Shown here piece after piece: positions 40,973 through 54,092 of a DNA stretch of 64,000 nucleotides. The DNA comes from Apostichopus japonicus. Lineage: Eukaryota > Echinodermata > Holothuroidea > Aspidochirotida > Stichopodidae. Location: contig NC_092581.1 of assembly GCF_037975245.1 (NCBI RefSeq), forward strand, positions 1,190,501-1,254,500, in the 5' to 3' direction. Every line of letters starts with the position of its first letter. The first letter of the stretch is position 1. The notes beneath the pieces were generated by a model that saw only the letters and a program-made list of their open reading frames with translations, was not told where the DNA came from and searched no databases. Position numbers and translations under genes: made by a program.

Positions 40973-41589
40973 CAAACGATCGTGTGGCCTTATTTCTTGT
41001 AAGCACGTCTGTTACCATGGTCACACTTTCAGATGAGCTCAGTTTTTTAAGGTAAGATTGCTAGCTTTTCTTCTACGAAGAGGTTAGTCTTGTTAAGACC
41101 CAATAGGATGTACAGCCTAGTGTACCTTTCCTTTTCACAAACCTATCTTCCCGTATCTTTATTTGCTCTACTGCCCAGAGAACTCCTGCGGCAACGCTTT
41201 GGACGGTATCGGACAGATCCTCGGGCATTTAAAATACAGTGGGCAAGCACATTCGTGGTAGGCAGAAACGGACTCTGAGGCATGTACAGTTTTGCACGCG
41301 AGAAAAAGAGTATTACAAGGTTTGCTGGTTTGCTGTCTCGCTTCACGTTTGTGTGTTCGATTCCTTTCACCCAGCTCACACTGTGGCTAATTCCCTATCT
41401 GTTCAGGCTCAATGCGTTCTGTTTCTTTTTGGTACTTTTCGTGCCAGGAACCACACAAAATCTCTCAGGCACGAAAGGTACCAAAAAGAAACAAAAAGAA
41501 CAAAATAAACAAACAACCTTAGCTCACCTCAAAGTGTCGCGCATACCACCCGGCCGTGCTTACAAGAAATAAGGTCACACGATCGTTTG
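40973..41589. mobile_element. Non-autonomous DNA transposon with 35-bp inverted ends
   Basis: The ends 40973-41007 and 41555-41589 are inverted copies (34 of 35 matched, beginning CAAACGATCGTGTG). Internally, 41421-41445 and 41468-41492 form a strong hairpin (arms GGTACTTTTCGTGCC / GGCACGAAAGGTACC plus A/T extension). ORFs inside have no family features. No target duplication was settled. Confidence 0.75.
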
Positions 41590-41872
41590 TCTATCATGAT
41601 TTGTACAGTCAAATACAGAACAAGGAAGGTCGATTCTGGTGGAATGTCAAGTTCCTTAATTAGTTCGGAATACAACTTTGCTTCATTGCCTTCGTCTACT
41701 TTTATGACTTTATAAAGGTTGTGCGCAATTCCATTTTGATCCGTTGTAGACCTATAAAAACCATTGCTATCAGTTCTACTTGAATTTCTATAACAGTTTC
41801 AAGTTTTGAGAAAACTTAACCTTTGAATCGCTGCCGTGTGTCAAGTTAAAATGACTGAACATATACAGTCTA

Positions 41873-42020
41873 CAGGCGCGTATCCAGGATTTTCTAACCC
41901 GGGGGGCGCGAATTACTATCTAAGCGGAGCGCCACCATCGGTTGGCGCGGAGCGTACAAGAAAATTTTTGGTTTTGATACCCCCCAGATCACCGGAAATG
42001 GCACTTCTCGGGCTTGAAAA
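41873..42020. mobile_element. hAT-like family 1 fragment (copy E)
   Basis: Begins CAGGCGCGTATCCAGG and holds the shared core (CTAAGCGGAGCGCCACC, TTGGCGCGGAGCGTAC) in inverted orientation. The matching right end was not found, so it is truncated or a variant. Confidence 0.6.
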
Positions 42021-42531
42021 TGACCAACCAGATGTACACTTTTGCCTGAGAACCAAGTATTTCCCAAAAGTTTTTTTTCCATCCATAACCTTTTTGAAGA
42101 TTGTCACCAGTCACACATCATGTTCGACCTCATTGCATGTCCTATGGATCATTGCTTTTGTAGGTGATTCTACGTCACGGCCCACAATATCCGAAAGCCC
42201 CACTTTTCAAGGTTTTAAGCCCATTATTTGTTGAGAATTTGAAAATTCACATTTCTCGTGAATAAAATCACTTCAAAACACACCCATAATGTTGCACAAA
42301 ATTCAAAGAGAAACCTCCTGCAACCTCTAACAGACTGGTAAAAATTGCACGAGTAGAGGAAAGTATGATGAATAATGTTGGTCAGGAAATTTTCGAAAAT
42401 TCAGACGGAGTTAATTTATTGGTGTAGAAATATTAAAACCTCTTATAATGGCTATTGTAAAACTTGGTTGAAGGAACAGAAAAATAGCAAATATTTCCGA
42501 TATCAGGTATATCGAAACCGAACACTACACA

Positions 42532-42959
42532 CATAGGCGTAGGTCCCGTAGGAGGCGGGGGCTGCAGCCCCCCCCCCCCCCGCAACCAAATTTTTTTCGG
42601 ACACCTACTGAAAGAAAAATAAATAGCAATGAATAGCTTAAAAATTATCTCCGTGGTAATTAAAATAAAGTTCTAAGCTTGGCCGACATTACTACTGTAA
42701 AAGAGAGTTTTGACATAAATGGATCTGTATGCTTTTTCTCCATCCACATAAGATATTTCGTTGTTTACATTAGCATTTGGCGGTATACTGTGCAACTTTC
42801 ACGTACCGTGCGGTACACGATGCCATGCAATATAATGACCGATGTTTGCTTATATGATATTGGCATCGATACGTTGAGCTTTGCGCGCGAAAAATTTTGG
42901 CTTTTTTTTTCGGGCAAGTCATTACAGCCCCCAAATCCAATTGGGCTCCTACGCCTTTG
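42532..42959. mobile_element. hAT-like element, family 3
   Basis: 428 bp with ends CATAGGCGTAGG and CCTACGCCTTTG and exact 8-bp duplications ACTACACA at 42524-42531 and 42960-42967. Non-coding with a C-run near the left end. The ORFs inside are chance. Confidence 0.8.
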
Positions 42960-43060
42960 ACTACACACATAGACAGTTTTTGAGGCTGTTCATCGTGGAA
43001 AATGCATTTCAATGCTCACTGATATGATGTTATATCTGCTCTTTGCTTTACAAATTCGAA

Positions 43061-43289
43061 CAGGCGTGTAGCGAGTAATTGCCTGTAGGCAAACTATCTA
43101 AGCGAAGCGCCACCATGAGTTGGCGCGAAGCGTGCAAGAAAAATTTTGGCCGAAAATGCCTCCCAGATCGCTGGAAATGACACTTCCCAGGCCTTGTAAG
43201 TTGCATCTAAGCATTGTCTATTTTGAAATTACTAGCGATGTCATAAAGAAAATTTGCTCGGGGGGGGGGGAGCGGTCGCCCCCTTCCCG
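43061..43289. mobile_element. hAT-like family 1 fragment (copy D)
   Basis: Left end CAGGCGTGTAGCGAG, shared core and the GGAAATGACACTTCCCAGGCC segment as in copies B and C; broken off after the G-run and GGTCGCC near 43289, without a right terminal repeat. Confidence 0.75.
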
Positions 43290-43559
43290 AAATGTTCCCC
43301 GACGACTCGGTCGAGTTCAAGACCAGCCACAGTTGGTTCCATATAGCACAATTCTACAATTGTTTAAGGCGTCCATACACACACACGCGTTATGATAGAC
43401 CATATATAGTATTTATATAGATACATTAGTGAGAGAGGAAAAATGGAAACGTCAAAAATGGAGTTGTCGATGTAAGGGGTAGGGTGAGGCGCACACCCCT
43501 TCCGTAATCCTTGATCTGTCACTGGCTACCTGTGTATATAATAGGGATCAGCGCTTTAA

Positions 43560-43770
43560 CTATGACTGTTCCTCTTTCTCTTCCCGAGGTCTTGGCTATC
43601 TTCTACTCCCTCCTTTCTCCTTTTTCCCTCTTTTTTTCTTTTCCCTTCCTTCCTCTCCTCCTTTTCTTTTTCCCCCCTCCTTTCCCTTTTTTCTTCTCTT
43701 TTTTTCTCTCCTCTTTTCCTTACCCGGGGGGCGCGCGCCCCCAACGCCCCCCCCCTGGATACGCACCTGG
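43560..43770. repeat. Polypyrimidine tract and GC-rich repeat end
   Basis: About 150 bp of C/T (TCTTTTCCC-type) runs into a CCCGGGGGGCGCGCGCCCC block and ends CTGGATACGCACCTGG, resembling another transposon right end. The low-complexity ORFs on both strands are not genes. Confidence 0.6.
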
Positions 43771-43799
43771 TCTATTGCACCGACCACTATTAGTTTAGT

Positions 43800-45835
43800 C
43801 CTCAGATGCAACATAAACCTCATTGAAAACGTAACACGTGTGTACCTTCAAATGATATATGTACGATGCATTACAAAATTTGTCATGGACAAATCTTGAT
43901 AAATGTTAGCAAAATGTGAGATGTGGTTTACATGCAGTTAAATGAACATTTTTGGTTGACTTATCACAACTTATAGAAGAAGTGATTAAGTTAACATTTA
44001 GTCCTGCATACCACTGAGGAGCGGACTTCGTCATGAATTTAGCATTGAATAGTTATGGAATCGCTACTAGCACTCGCAGTTTATTTCTCCCTGGCTAGAA
44101 CTGTCAAGACTTTGAAGGTAGTTTGTATAGGCTCCAAATTATAGCAAGTTTTTTCAAATAGTACTTTTCTGGAGGTCTTTACTCTCCAAATTATTCTCAG
44201 ACATTTAGAAGAAACACACAAAGATGACTGAATGTTCCAGTGAGGAAAATTTCCTGAATGTCGTAATAAAAAGACTGTTTAAGAATTTTGACCAAAGGTG
44301 ACCATATTTAAATATCTAGCATTTTTGAGGCCAATACATCATACCTTTAAAGTCACCTTTTTACAAAGCGCCACCAAAACGCTTGACGTCTTTCCCAAAA
44401 TCTACTGTTTTTCCATAAAACGTGAATGGAAAGGTGCAAGGTCGAGGGCGCTAAGCAAGAATTAAAATCAGAGTAGTATATATTAGGACTCTGAGTAAAA
44501 CTACCTTCGAACGTCTTCTAACAAAGCAATTGTTTGCTTAAGGATTTTGTTTTAGGGAGAAGGGAGGCGATGAGGGGACGTCTTTCAAAATTCTCATATA
44601 ACTTGTGGATTATGTTTCTTTGTGAACCTGTTTTTCAATATTTTCTTTACATATCTTCGAAGTTAGCATACGTCTAGATGATCGTATTAAGGTTTTGATT
44701 TATTGATTTGCAAAGAATGTGAAATATTGGTCAAGTTTGGCAATTCAATGTACACAATTCTTTGATGGCAGGTTTGAATATTATCTTCGGCACAGTTCCA
44801 ACCCCCGCACCCCCCCCCCCTCCCCCAAACTCTTCTCAATCACTAGACACCTTCACTTATTTTCATGGCTCCAAAGCTCTTACGATCATGATTACCGTAA
44901 TTCTTTCTTTACGTCTTTCTTAACATTCAAAACTAGCGCCCTCTCTAAAGATGCTGAAGCCCTATCGTTGTTTATTACATGCAGATAGCTTGCAATGATA
45001 GTGTTTTACACTACACATGTGACTTAGTTTTGCGGTAAGCTACAGTCAGTGTAACGGTATAGGGATGTATATAGCGTTTATATGGGTTGGGTAAGTGGCA
45101 GGGATTGTTTCGGTGTATTGCGGCGTCCCAAGGGAGCGCCCAGTTGTGATTCCTAGAAAAATATGATACATAGCTAACCATTGTATTCACCAGAAACCAG
45201 CTTGTCATTATTTAGCATTTATTTACAGTTGATTACCAAGTGATCACGTTTGTGAGAGTTGCTGGTTGATTCCACCAACGAAGTCACCGGTTATTCTTAT
45301 ATAATGTTAACATCTAATTTATTATAATAACTTCGATCATATCTTTAGAGTTTATGTTTGCGGGCCTTACAGTGTACTGAATCATCAGAGTATTCTCTAC
45401 AACTGTGTCTAACCGGCTGTATTTACGGGAAGGGTCGGGTGTTTATATTACATTTCCGGGATGTGGGTCGTGCGTGTATGTATTTGCATGCTATGTGTGT
45501 CAGTATTCTTTGGTTTGCAAGCCCTGGGGAGGTCAGATCATTCAGTTTTGTTGATTTCAGCTTGGCTAGGTTGTGTATGTGTTCTTTGTTTATCTAGGCT
45601 TTTCGTTAAAGCACAAGGATATGTTACGACGCGGAAAGTTGTTAAGTCTTTTATGACTTTTTAGGAGACTTCCTTTCCCTTTGTACACAATTGGCGATAA
45701 AACAAATAAATGAATTGGAAAGTTTACAAAGTGGTGGCGCTCTTCTTAAATGATTATCTTGATTATTCTTCTTTATTTCTTTGTAATACAGATTGAATTC
45801 AAACTTATACAATGCCGCCCGGTGGAAACTACCAG
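43800..45835. other. Intergenic, no gene recognised
   Basis: Includes a C-rich run at about 44804-44826. Short ORFs at 44719-44988 and 45358-45664 have no domain features, and I see no splice-supported exons. Confidence 0.3.
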
Positions 45836-45858
45836 TATGTATGAATGTATGAATTTGA

Positions 45859-46079
45859 GATCCTACTGCAAGCAGGAACTTGCGAATAAGCCTCATTGGC
45901 TTATCAAAGCCGCAAGCTGACCGAAGTCAGTCTCTTACATTCATATTTATCGTCCATGATTATTAATTATCAGTTGTCAACAACTCTTTAACTGGACGAC
46001 ATACATTAATCTTTAAGTGACTCGAACCGGGGACCTTATGATTGGAAGGCACCGGCGTTAACCACTGAGCAAACACTCC
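45859..46079 (-). mobile_element. tRNA-derived SINE, minus strand
   Basis: Inverted copy of the SINE at 8989: tRNA-like head ending at 46079 (CACTCC), B box in inverted form near 46020-46030 (CTCGAACCGG), the same hairpin body, and an ATGTATGA tail at about 45836-45857. Confidence 0.85.
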
Positions 46080-46302
46080 TACCAGTAAGACTATTTCTTT
46101 GATCCGTGCGCCAGGGATGATGATATCTGCCCTAATGTTTAACCGTGTCGTTGATTTCCCCAATTGGGCCTTTACCTTCTTCCCTTTCTATTTAACTGAC
46201 TATGTTATAAAGTAGTGCGAATTATCACAAGCCCACTCGGTTCTACGGGCTTACTATGCCTGGAGAATGCAACCAAACTGAAACATCAATTGGACATTTT
46301 AT

Positions 46303-46671
46303 CAAGGGCGTAGGAACCGGGGGGGCTGGGGGCGCCAGCCCCCCCCCCAGTGAAAAATATGGGGGCGGAAGTATCATTCCGCCCCCCCCCCCCCCGCTCC
46401 GCAAGTCAGAAAACCCCTTTTTTAATTTCCAAATGAGAAAAAAATCTCATTTGGAGCACCAAATTGCATCTAAGGCCAGGTGAAAATGCAAAATTATTTA
46501 CAAAATGGAGTGGGTGTTGAAGTGTGCTATATTGCACCAAATTGCATCTGAGGCCACCTGGAAATGCAAAAAAAATCCAAAGGGGAGGGGAACCCCCTCC
46601 CCTTAGACCCCTCCCCCAGGCCGGCCATCAGTCTTCAGCCCCCCACTCAAAAGTACCTTCCTACGCCACTG
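46303..46671. mobile_element. hAT-like element, family 2 (copy 1)
   Basis: 369 bp with ends CAAGGGCGTAGGAACC and CCTTCCTACGCCACTG and 8-bp flanks CATTTTAT / CAATTTAT (7 of 8). It contains two direct internal repeats around ACCAAATTGCATCT. The second copy, inverted, is at 56424-56771. Confidence 0.82.
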
Positions 46672-46679
46672 CAATTTAT

Positions 46680-49115
46680 TGATGTTCAGGGTGTGGTTTC
46701 TGAATGGTCTTGAAAGTTAATTAATTTAATAGTTCTAATGCTTCTACTTGAGATTAGCTCAAGAGTTTTGCTTGTTGTATTTATGCATATCTTGCACATC
46801 ACTGATATGAAAATTAAAATATGACCCACTTAGCGTGTTATGACTTCCCTGATATTAACAATCCATTACCTACCCCATCCCTGACCCTCCAAAACTATCG
46901 ATTAAAAAGTGGAAAAAGGAGAAGATGGCAACGACAAGATGCTTAACTACATAAACATTATTATATCTAATTATATCTATATGACAACCAAAACCATATT
47001 CCAAACGTAGCGAATATTTGTATACTGCTTATATATCACCTGCATGCATTCATTGATGAAATGAACCGTTGTTTTATTGCTTTCCTTTGAAAGAAGCTAA
47101 TATAATTGACACGCAAGCTTTATGTTCCCACATCATCACTGTTCATTCGTTTTAACATCCGTTGATTGTCGTTTCTTGCAAGATTTTGCATTTATTTCCA
47201 AGACAACACACCTTTCGTAAGGTTTTGGCATTGAAACCACAATGCTATATACACTAGTATAGGTTGACATTATAGCCTGTAGAATACGTACCTTTGGCAA
47301 TTGAACACATATTGACAACTGGTCAGGTAGAGTTTTAAAACCTACACTTCACACATCAAACGACGAAGTTGTAACTTGTAAGGTAAGTTGATTATTTACG
47401 GGGGGGGGGGGGGGGGATGTTGCTTAGCACAGACGAAATGGTACTTCACTCTAATGATACTGAATATATCGTGAGTTTCCCGCTACTAGCATATTATCTT
47501 ATTCGGGAAGCATGTTACTCTACGAACCGCATCTCCGGTTAGACCCGATCTAGGCCTAACCTTAAGCTAATCCTAACGTGACGTTGAGTTAACTTAAGTT
47601 AACGTTAGGCGGTAGTTTTTTTTTAGGATTACCATAGGCCGTTGCATAGGGCCTACACTAAGTTACAGTCTAGATGTACGCGTTCATGTGAATTTAAATA
47701 TCAACTTAAGTGAAGACCTACCTTAATCCTAGTAAGGTGGCTACCAAGTTACGGTAAATAGGCTACAGCAACATCACTGAGATGAGGCCTGTCCAGCGTA
47801 TACTAAACGACAACACAGGCTAGGCATATCCAAACGTAGCATACCGTATTGCTAAAGCTAATGGGTAGGCCTAACGTTATAGAGCTGCATAGGCTCTCAT
47901 ATCATGTATAGCGAACCAAAAATGTCCATTGCCCATTGGAATTCCAAGGAAATCAACATAGTTTTCTGATTTTCAACAGAAAGTTTTACCCTAGTAGAGG
48001 AATGATTTAGAACAAACTTCTGACAATATGTAAGCACTAAGAAAGAGTGGGTCTGAATGATGAAAATATTAGTCACAAGTTCGTTGCCTCAATAAGTGTT
48101 GAAATATTTCGTCCTGAGACTTAAAATTGCGTATGGATATCAAATTAGGTATTTCCTAGCCGCAAAAGTGTTTCAATCCATGGAACTGAAATTTATACCG
48201 TTAATTTTCGACAAGGAAATCCCAATAGTGTGTGCAAGTGCTCTAATATAGTAGTGTAGTCAGTGTGTTTGGCCGTAAGTACATATACAAAAATGGGCAC
48301 ACTAAATCATCATATTCTTTCGGCATTATTAGCTGCATTAATTGTGTGACTGAAGCACATTATATCACCAAGTTTAAAGTCCTTTTGTCAAATATTGATT
48401 ATGAGTGTTTGATTCATCATTACAGTCAAAAGAAATACAGCAGTGTTTCAGTTTCCTGGTTAACATGTAGGCCTGATCCGGGTACCCGACCGAACATTCG
48501 GGCACCCGAATCAAAAACGAACAAAACGGGTACCCATTTTCTGGGGCAAAATCATCTAGCAATCTAGAGTTTGAGTTCATTTTTTCTCTATTTATCCTCG
48601 TTTGAGGTACAACAGACTTACAGAAAAGTAACAATAAATATTGAATAACAACTTAGTTAAGACAGCATCCTGATCAAAGAGAAAATATAAACAGGTAAAG
48701 AAGTCAATATCGAAAGAACAAAGGAGCTCCTTTGTGATACTTTGCACATTAAAAAGGAATTAAAATATGTCTACAAAAATGTACTAAGGTTATTTAGCAC
48801 TCTAATATTACTGCTCTGGAAAAGTTATTTCAGTTTCAAAGAGGTGGGTCATTTCCTGAAATAAGGTTTAACATAATGATTTATTTCTTGATTAAACTAA
48901 GGATATTCAAAAATATAATGGATTTCATCTGCCATCTTATTTAGGGAACATAGCTCCCATAATGGTTCATGAAAAAACAATGAGAACTTCTGATATCGTC
49001 CAGTGTAGCGAAGTGAATAATTCAAGAAAAAAATCAACATTTCATCACTCTATACCTCACTAATTGATATGGATAAATCACATAACTCTTTAAAACAATG
49101 GTCTGCTTATCAAAA
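46680..49115. other. Intergenic with G-run and AGGCCTA-rich stretch
   Basis: A 17-bp G-run at 47400-47416. 47530-47900 is rich in AGGCCTA words, as in the P-element intron. A palindromic-looking GGGTACCCG cluster lies at 48478-48535. No coding exon is recognised. Confidence 0.4.
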
Positions 49116-49720
49116 TCATCGAGATAAATTGTAAACAAAATTTGGTGTCAAGATTGTTTTCACTGTCTTACACCTATATTTCAAGGGATCAGATTTCTCA
49201 CCATCCTTTAAAAAAAAGAAAAGAATTAGCTTCTGATATAATGAGTGGATAACATTAAGGACCTTACCATGTATATTATGCGCCAATAATTTGTTCCACA
49301 AGCTGGACATATCAACCAAATTTGGTAGTCTATAAAAGCACAATAAACACGTTTTTTCTTACTTAAATAAAAATTAATTATACAATGTAGGACAAAACTA
49401 TTATCCGTTGTAGAGTGGTTACTTCTAAAATCAACCTGCTCATCACTAATTAGGCCTGTGTCGTCTACCAAATTTGTGATACTGTTATTCAAAATAGGGG
49501 TAAATCATTTTCCAAGGCAACTTAAGGTAAACTCCCTGATAGTTGTCTTAATCTGAGGGCGCCATTTCCCTTATAAATAGGCTTGATAAGTCCAATAGTC
49601 CAACTAGTAGGAACTGTACACGAAGTGAGAACGATATTAAAAAGTGAAACAATCATTCTTTATTGAGTTGGTCCACACCTGGCGATTTATTATTTTTCAA
49701 TGTTTTTATATGATCAGTAA
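49116..49720 (-). pseudogene. LINE reverse-transcriptase remnant
   Basis: Minus-strand pieces of a reverse transcriptase in shifting frames: VPTSWTIGLIKPIYKG (about 49615-49565), QVDFRSNHSTTDN and YCAFIDYQ (about 49445-49320, the first catalytic Asp region) and SSLWNKLLAHNIHGKVLNVI (about 49305-49245). Stops and frameshifts intervene. It ends within 70 bp of the MEI4 start. Confidence 0.75.
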
Positions 49721-49784
49721 CTTCTTTTTTTCCTTGCAGAGCGTATGTCAGACACCTCATTAATCACGAGTTGCATTTTCCAGT

Positions 49785-52129
49785 ATGGATAATAAAGGCA
49801 TCAGTAAAACCAGCAATCTGAGCGTATCTGAGAGGGACTATTTACAAAAACTAAAGGTTGCTCTGGCGACAGTTATCATTAGGACGAAACCCCCTGACTT
49901 GTCCAGCAGAGAATTTGCAGCTAAGCTTTCTATTCAGCTCAAGAAAGGAGAAGAATCCTGGAAAGAAAGAGCGAAGAAACTCGAAGAGGAGCTTCTGCAT
50001 ACGAAACAAGAACTTCTACTGGCAGAACTCAAACCGAAAGAAAACGCAGTCGGAAATCATGGAACTAAAGGTATATTTATTATCTGGTCTATCAGATTAG
50101 CCCAAAATCTTAGCTATAATTGAGCTGGTTGGATTTTTTTATCATTTGTACATAACATTACTTTTTCTGTCCATCAGATCTACAGACCTCGAAATTCAAG
50201 CGATTTTCGGGCTAACTGCCAAACTGGCATTGCCATTTGTCAGTAGAGAAAATGTATTGGTAATATTCTGGCAGTGTACATTAAGAACTTTAACACATTG
50301 GATGTCGGTTAAAAATCACCAGTCAAAGACTTGGCACGATATCCATACATAACGTATACCCTGTATTACTGCTTAAATTACAGCAGATATTTTTTGGGCT
50401 GCTCTCAAAAGCCTTTACAGAAACTGATGTGTGTTTAAATGTATTTGTAGTACTACTATATAAATCACTTATCCACAGAAGAAAATATTATTCTGAGGAA
50501 AAAACAGTGTAACTTGATGAAGCCTGAATTCAGAGTACATTGACTATCAAGGCATCGTTCTAATTGTATTACATATCAAGGACAAATTATTATCAAGATT
50601 ATGAAAGCTATTTTTGGAGGACATCTGTCATGATTTTATGACGATATCACCGAACACGGGTGCGATCCATTTTCCGGAGGAATGAAAGGATTTATTTGGC
50701 AAGACTAAATCCCTATCAAACAGTTTATCTAGGCATCTAGCGATAAGGGATATAGAAGAATCTGAAGGTATGGATGTCTGGCAACGGAATATTTGTTTGA
50801 TTTGAAAATACTATTTTCGTAATCCTTGAATAATTAATGAACTATTGTGTTTACAATCTTAGATGAAATGTTGTATTCTGTTACTTTTTAATATTTATTC
50901 ATATATAATTTCTCATCTGTGTTGATTTTAAAGATGATACCTTTGCGCTAAGCTTTGAAGGAATGGACGAAGACGAATTTCATACAGTACTGACACCCCC
51001 GAACTCATCAGAATTCCATTCCCAACAAATCCAGCATAGAGATGTAATCCTATCCAATACCAAGTTTTTGACCAGCCTTACAAAAATAGAATCTATCGTA
51101 TCGCCTGACAGTGATGGTAAATTCTTTTCAACGAATGCTATAGAGGTCATTAAACATTCCGTGCAGATTATTGTTACTCATTACAAACAGTTCTTGGAAT
51201 TTGACAATCTGCCTATTGTGACGAGATCTTCAACAGCGATTGTCGGTCTTCTGAGTTCATCGGTGTTAGACAACCACAGAGAGGAAGTAGCAGATGAATG
51301 CAGACATTTTATCAAGCATGTTACGAAGAATTTAATCTCCAAGAGACTACGGAGGGTAATAGTTAGACTATGCTTTCATTTTAAAATGTAACTGATACAG
51401 GTAGGACTATCCGTTAGGAAATGACACAGTTGGGTAGTTTCAAATTTGGTAACTGGTGCCAATTTACATCAATGTTTGGCGTTATAATTGTCTATAAACA
51501 CAAAGTGCACAGAATGTGTTGTCCCCACCAAAGTAGAATACAGCACACATAGATATTACATTAGTTATCATTCATGTTCTCTTTAGAGTTTTCTTTGTCG
51601 GAAAGTACCCTTTACTGTAACTCATAATTTGCATAATTTGCATGTCGAATTTGTATTAATTAAAAATTTACTTCTAACTGTGGTTAGTAAACTTATACCG
51701 TATAACTTCTTCATGCAATGAGTTGATGATAATCATATTTGTATCCATCTGTACTTTCAGAGAACACTGTCAGGTTCTGCTGTGGAATTTATTGCAACTT
51801 TAGGAAAGTCGCCACATCTGAGGGCATCCACATTGGAATTGTTAACAGAAGAACTACTACACGTGTCAGAAGAGTTGAGGTCTTCAGTCGTGCAACAGAC
51901 AATCCCAAACCCATGGGTTTCCGAAAACGCTATCTTCTTGTTGCAAGTTTTAGAAAGTATTTTGACTTTTGAAGGCATGAAAGACGATACCCTAGATCAC
52001 GTGATCATGAAAAGGGTTCAAGAAAACCTAGAGAACGCGACGCTTCATTTGAACGATGTCCTTCCTCTATTCACACAATATGTATGGAAGCTTTTAGGTA
52101 TCATCGAATTCAACAGCTTGTCAATGTAG
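49785..52129 (+). CDS. MEI4: Meiotic double-strand-break protein MEI4 homologue
   Basis: Three exons, 49785-50070, 50934-51355 and 51761-52129, join in frame (phases 1 and 0) to 358 residues; vertebrate MEI4 is about 385. The N-terminal block at residues about 16-75 (LKVALATVIIRTKPPDLSSREFAAKL, then a Glu/Lys/Leu-rich coiled coil) matches the conserved MEI4 start, where an ALAIIRSKP-SSRE-type motif is diagnostic. The rest is helical with a Leu-rich C-terminus. In the known pathway MEI4 binds REC114 and IHO1 on chromosome axes and is needed for SPO11-dependent meiotic breaks. Donors are GTATAT and GTAATA; acceptors TTTTAAAG and CTTTCAG. Expression should be limited to gonads (inference). Confidence 0.85.
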
Positions 52130-54092
52130 CAGCAGGACTGACTAAGGAGAACGATGAAAGCAGAGGCTATTCCTTGTTCATTATAATTTTATAATTTTTA
52201 TATATTTCGTAACAAAATTCATTCATTTTCCCTATACGCTTTTCATGGATTCAAATATAAAGTTCACATTTAGCATTTGTTTTTCTAGAAAAGTACTGAA
52301 ATCGTGAGTTGAGGAAATGTTGGAAACGACATATGGAAGGATTATAAAGGGACTAGATAATTGTTTGCTTCTTTCTTCCCAACAGGGGTTATACGTTAGA
52401 GGCATGCCTTCCTCAGGTGACAAATTCTGTTAAGTAATGTGTTCAGGTGAACACATTTCTGATTACGTTACATTATATCATAGGCAATTTCTTGTTGCTT
52501 TTCCACCACTGGGGGTGGGGGAGGGAGGGGGGCAGATGTTTTTTTTAAACAAATATATTGAATCTTTAACAGAAACATTCGAGCCGAATCCAATACATTT
52601 ATAACGTTTATTTCAGTTATTTACAGTAAGAGGCTCCTTGTCTATGGAAGAAGATATAACTTTGACATATTCAGTTATTTGTTACATTTATAAAGATCAC
52701 ATTCTTAAATTTGTTATATAAATAATTTGAAATTACATTGTTACTTTACATGCCCCATCATTTATACCTTGGACCTTACGTTACATCAACCAGGACATTG
52801 CAGTCTTTGAAGAACTGAAAGCTTACATCATTCATGAATTACAAAACCTTCGGAAAGAGTTTATCATATTATTAAGCCTAAAGGCGTACATGATATTGTT
52901 AAAAGAAATTCTAAAGGTTTGTTTTACATGATAATTCTAGGAAATTGCTATTTTCAGAATCCAAATAAAAGCATTGAAGATCGAAAAGGGGACTTCAAGT
53001 GCCCAAAACTAATTGGGCAGTACCAAACACACACTCACGTTCAAATGCCAAAACAATTTACCTGCGGCAAGGGTGGTGAAGAATATGTAATATAACATTG
53101 TTATTATCTATACAGTGATATTTTGCACGCTCATACTACACTCACTGGTTTTCGCTGTCAGAAGCAAGCTTAAATAGAGATCATTTCTTTCAGTCGATAT
53201 GTGTTTCTATAATTCTTAAATTATTTTTAAAGTTTCACCGAATGGCACACAAAATTGTAACACTCTTGTATTATATATAACTTACATTATATAGAATGAA
53301 AATTTATAACAATAATTTCTCATTATAGGCGCTATTGGCCTTCACTGAACCTGTCAACACAGGGAAAATGTTCGAGTTAGTTTACGTTACTGCCGTTATT
53401 ATGAATATCATATTACAGTGATATTCAAACATAAAAAGTAATGGAACATTTTATATGAATTACCCCCCCCCCCTCCTTTTTTTTTATTTTGAGCTTATTT
53501 ACAATTAATAATAAAACAGATATACAGACGATGGGTAAAGATATTAAAGCTTTTCTAGTAGGTGGGGAAAATAGTAAATCAAGCTACTCTAACCACACAT
53601 ACGAATAACCAACAGATTTTGCATATTACATAACATATTAAGACATTACTTTGTTCGTTCTTATAATGTATCTTACAGTTGGACATAATAACATTGTCTG
53701 ATAAACTGATACAAAAATAAATACAGAGCTGACAAAGCTAGCATGACTGTACATGTTTCACCTAGTGTTATATGTTTTAAATTAATTGAGTCACTCTCCT
53801 TTTATCGGAAGTTTATTATTTAATTAATTTTAAATTTATAGATAGTAGTTATAAAAATGATTTACGTATAAAGATATGTGAAGAAAACTAGTTGTAATAT
53901 ATAGATATATTAGGACGTTGTTAGATACCGGTATACACAGAAATGTTTTCTTCAGGCAAGTAAGTCATCTGTTTCAATTAGTTCTTGACCACTTATTACC
54001 AGAAAACCCTTCTTTTCCCCCCTCTTTTTTCGGGGTATCTGAAAACCAATCCTTTTCGATTCATTTTTAAGTAGTGACTGCTGTGTCCTATA
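52130..54092. other. Intergenic, MEI4 3' flank
   Basis: AT-rich with a G-run at about 52509-52532 and a C/T run at 53463-53486. It should contain the MEI4 3' UTR. No other gene is seen. Confidence 0.3.

Noticed and set aside
41239-41572. ORFs of 89-96 residues
   Set aside because: They span the internal hairpin of the 40973-41589 transposon and carry only low-complexity Lys/Gln or hydrophobic runs.
42679-43012. 80-93 residue ORFs at 42.7-43.0 kb
   Set aside because: They lie inside a non-autonomous hAT-like element and have no transposase features.
43511-43823. Pro/Phe-rich and Lys/Glu-rich ORFs
   Set aside because: They are opposite strands of one polypyrimidine tract.
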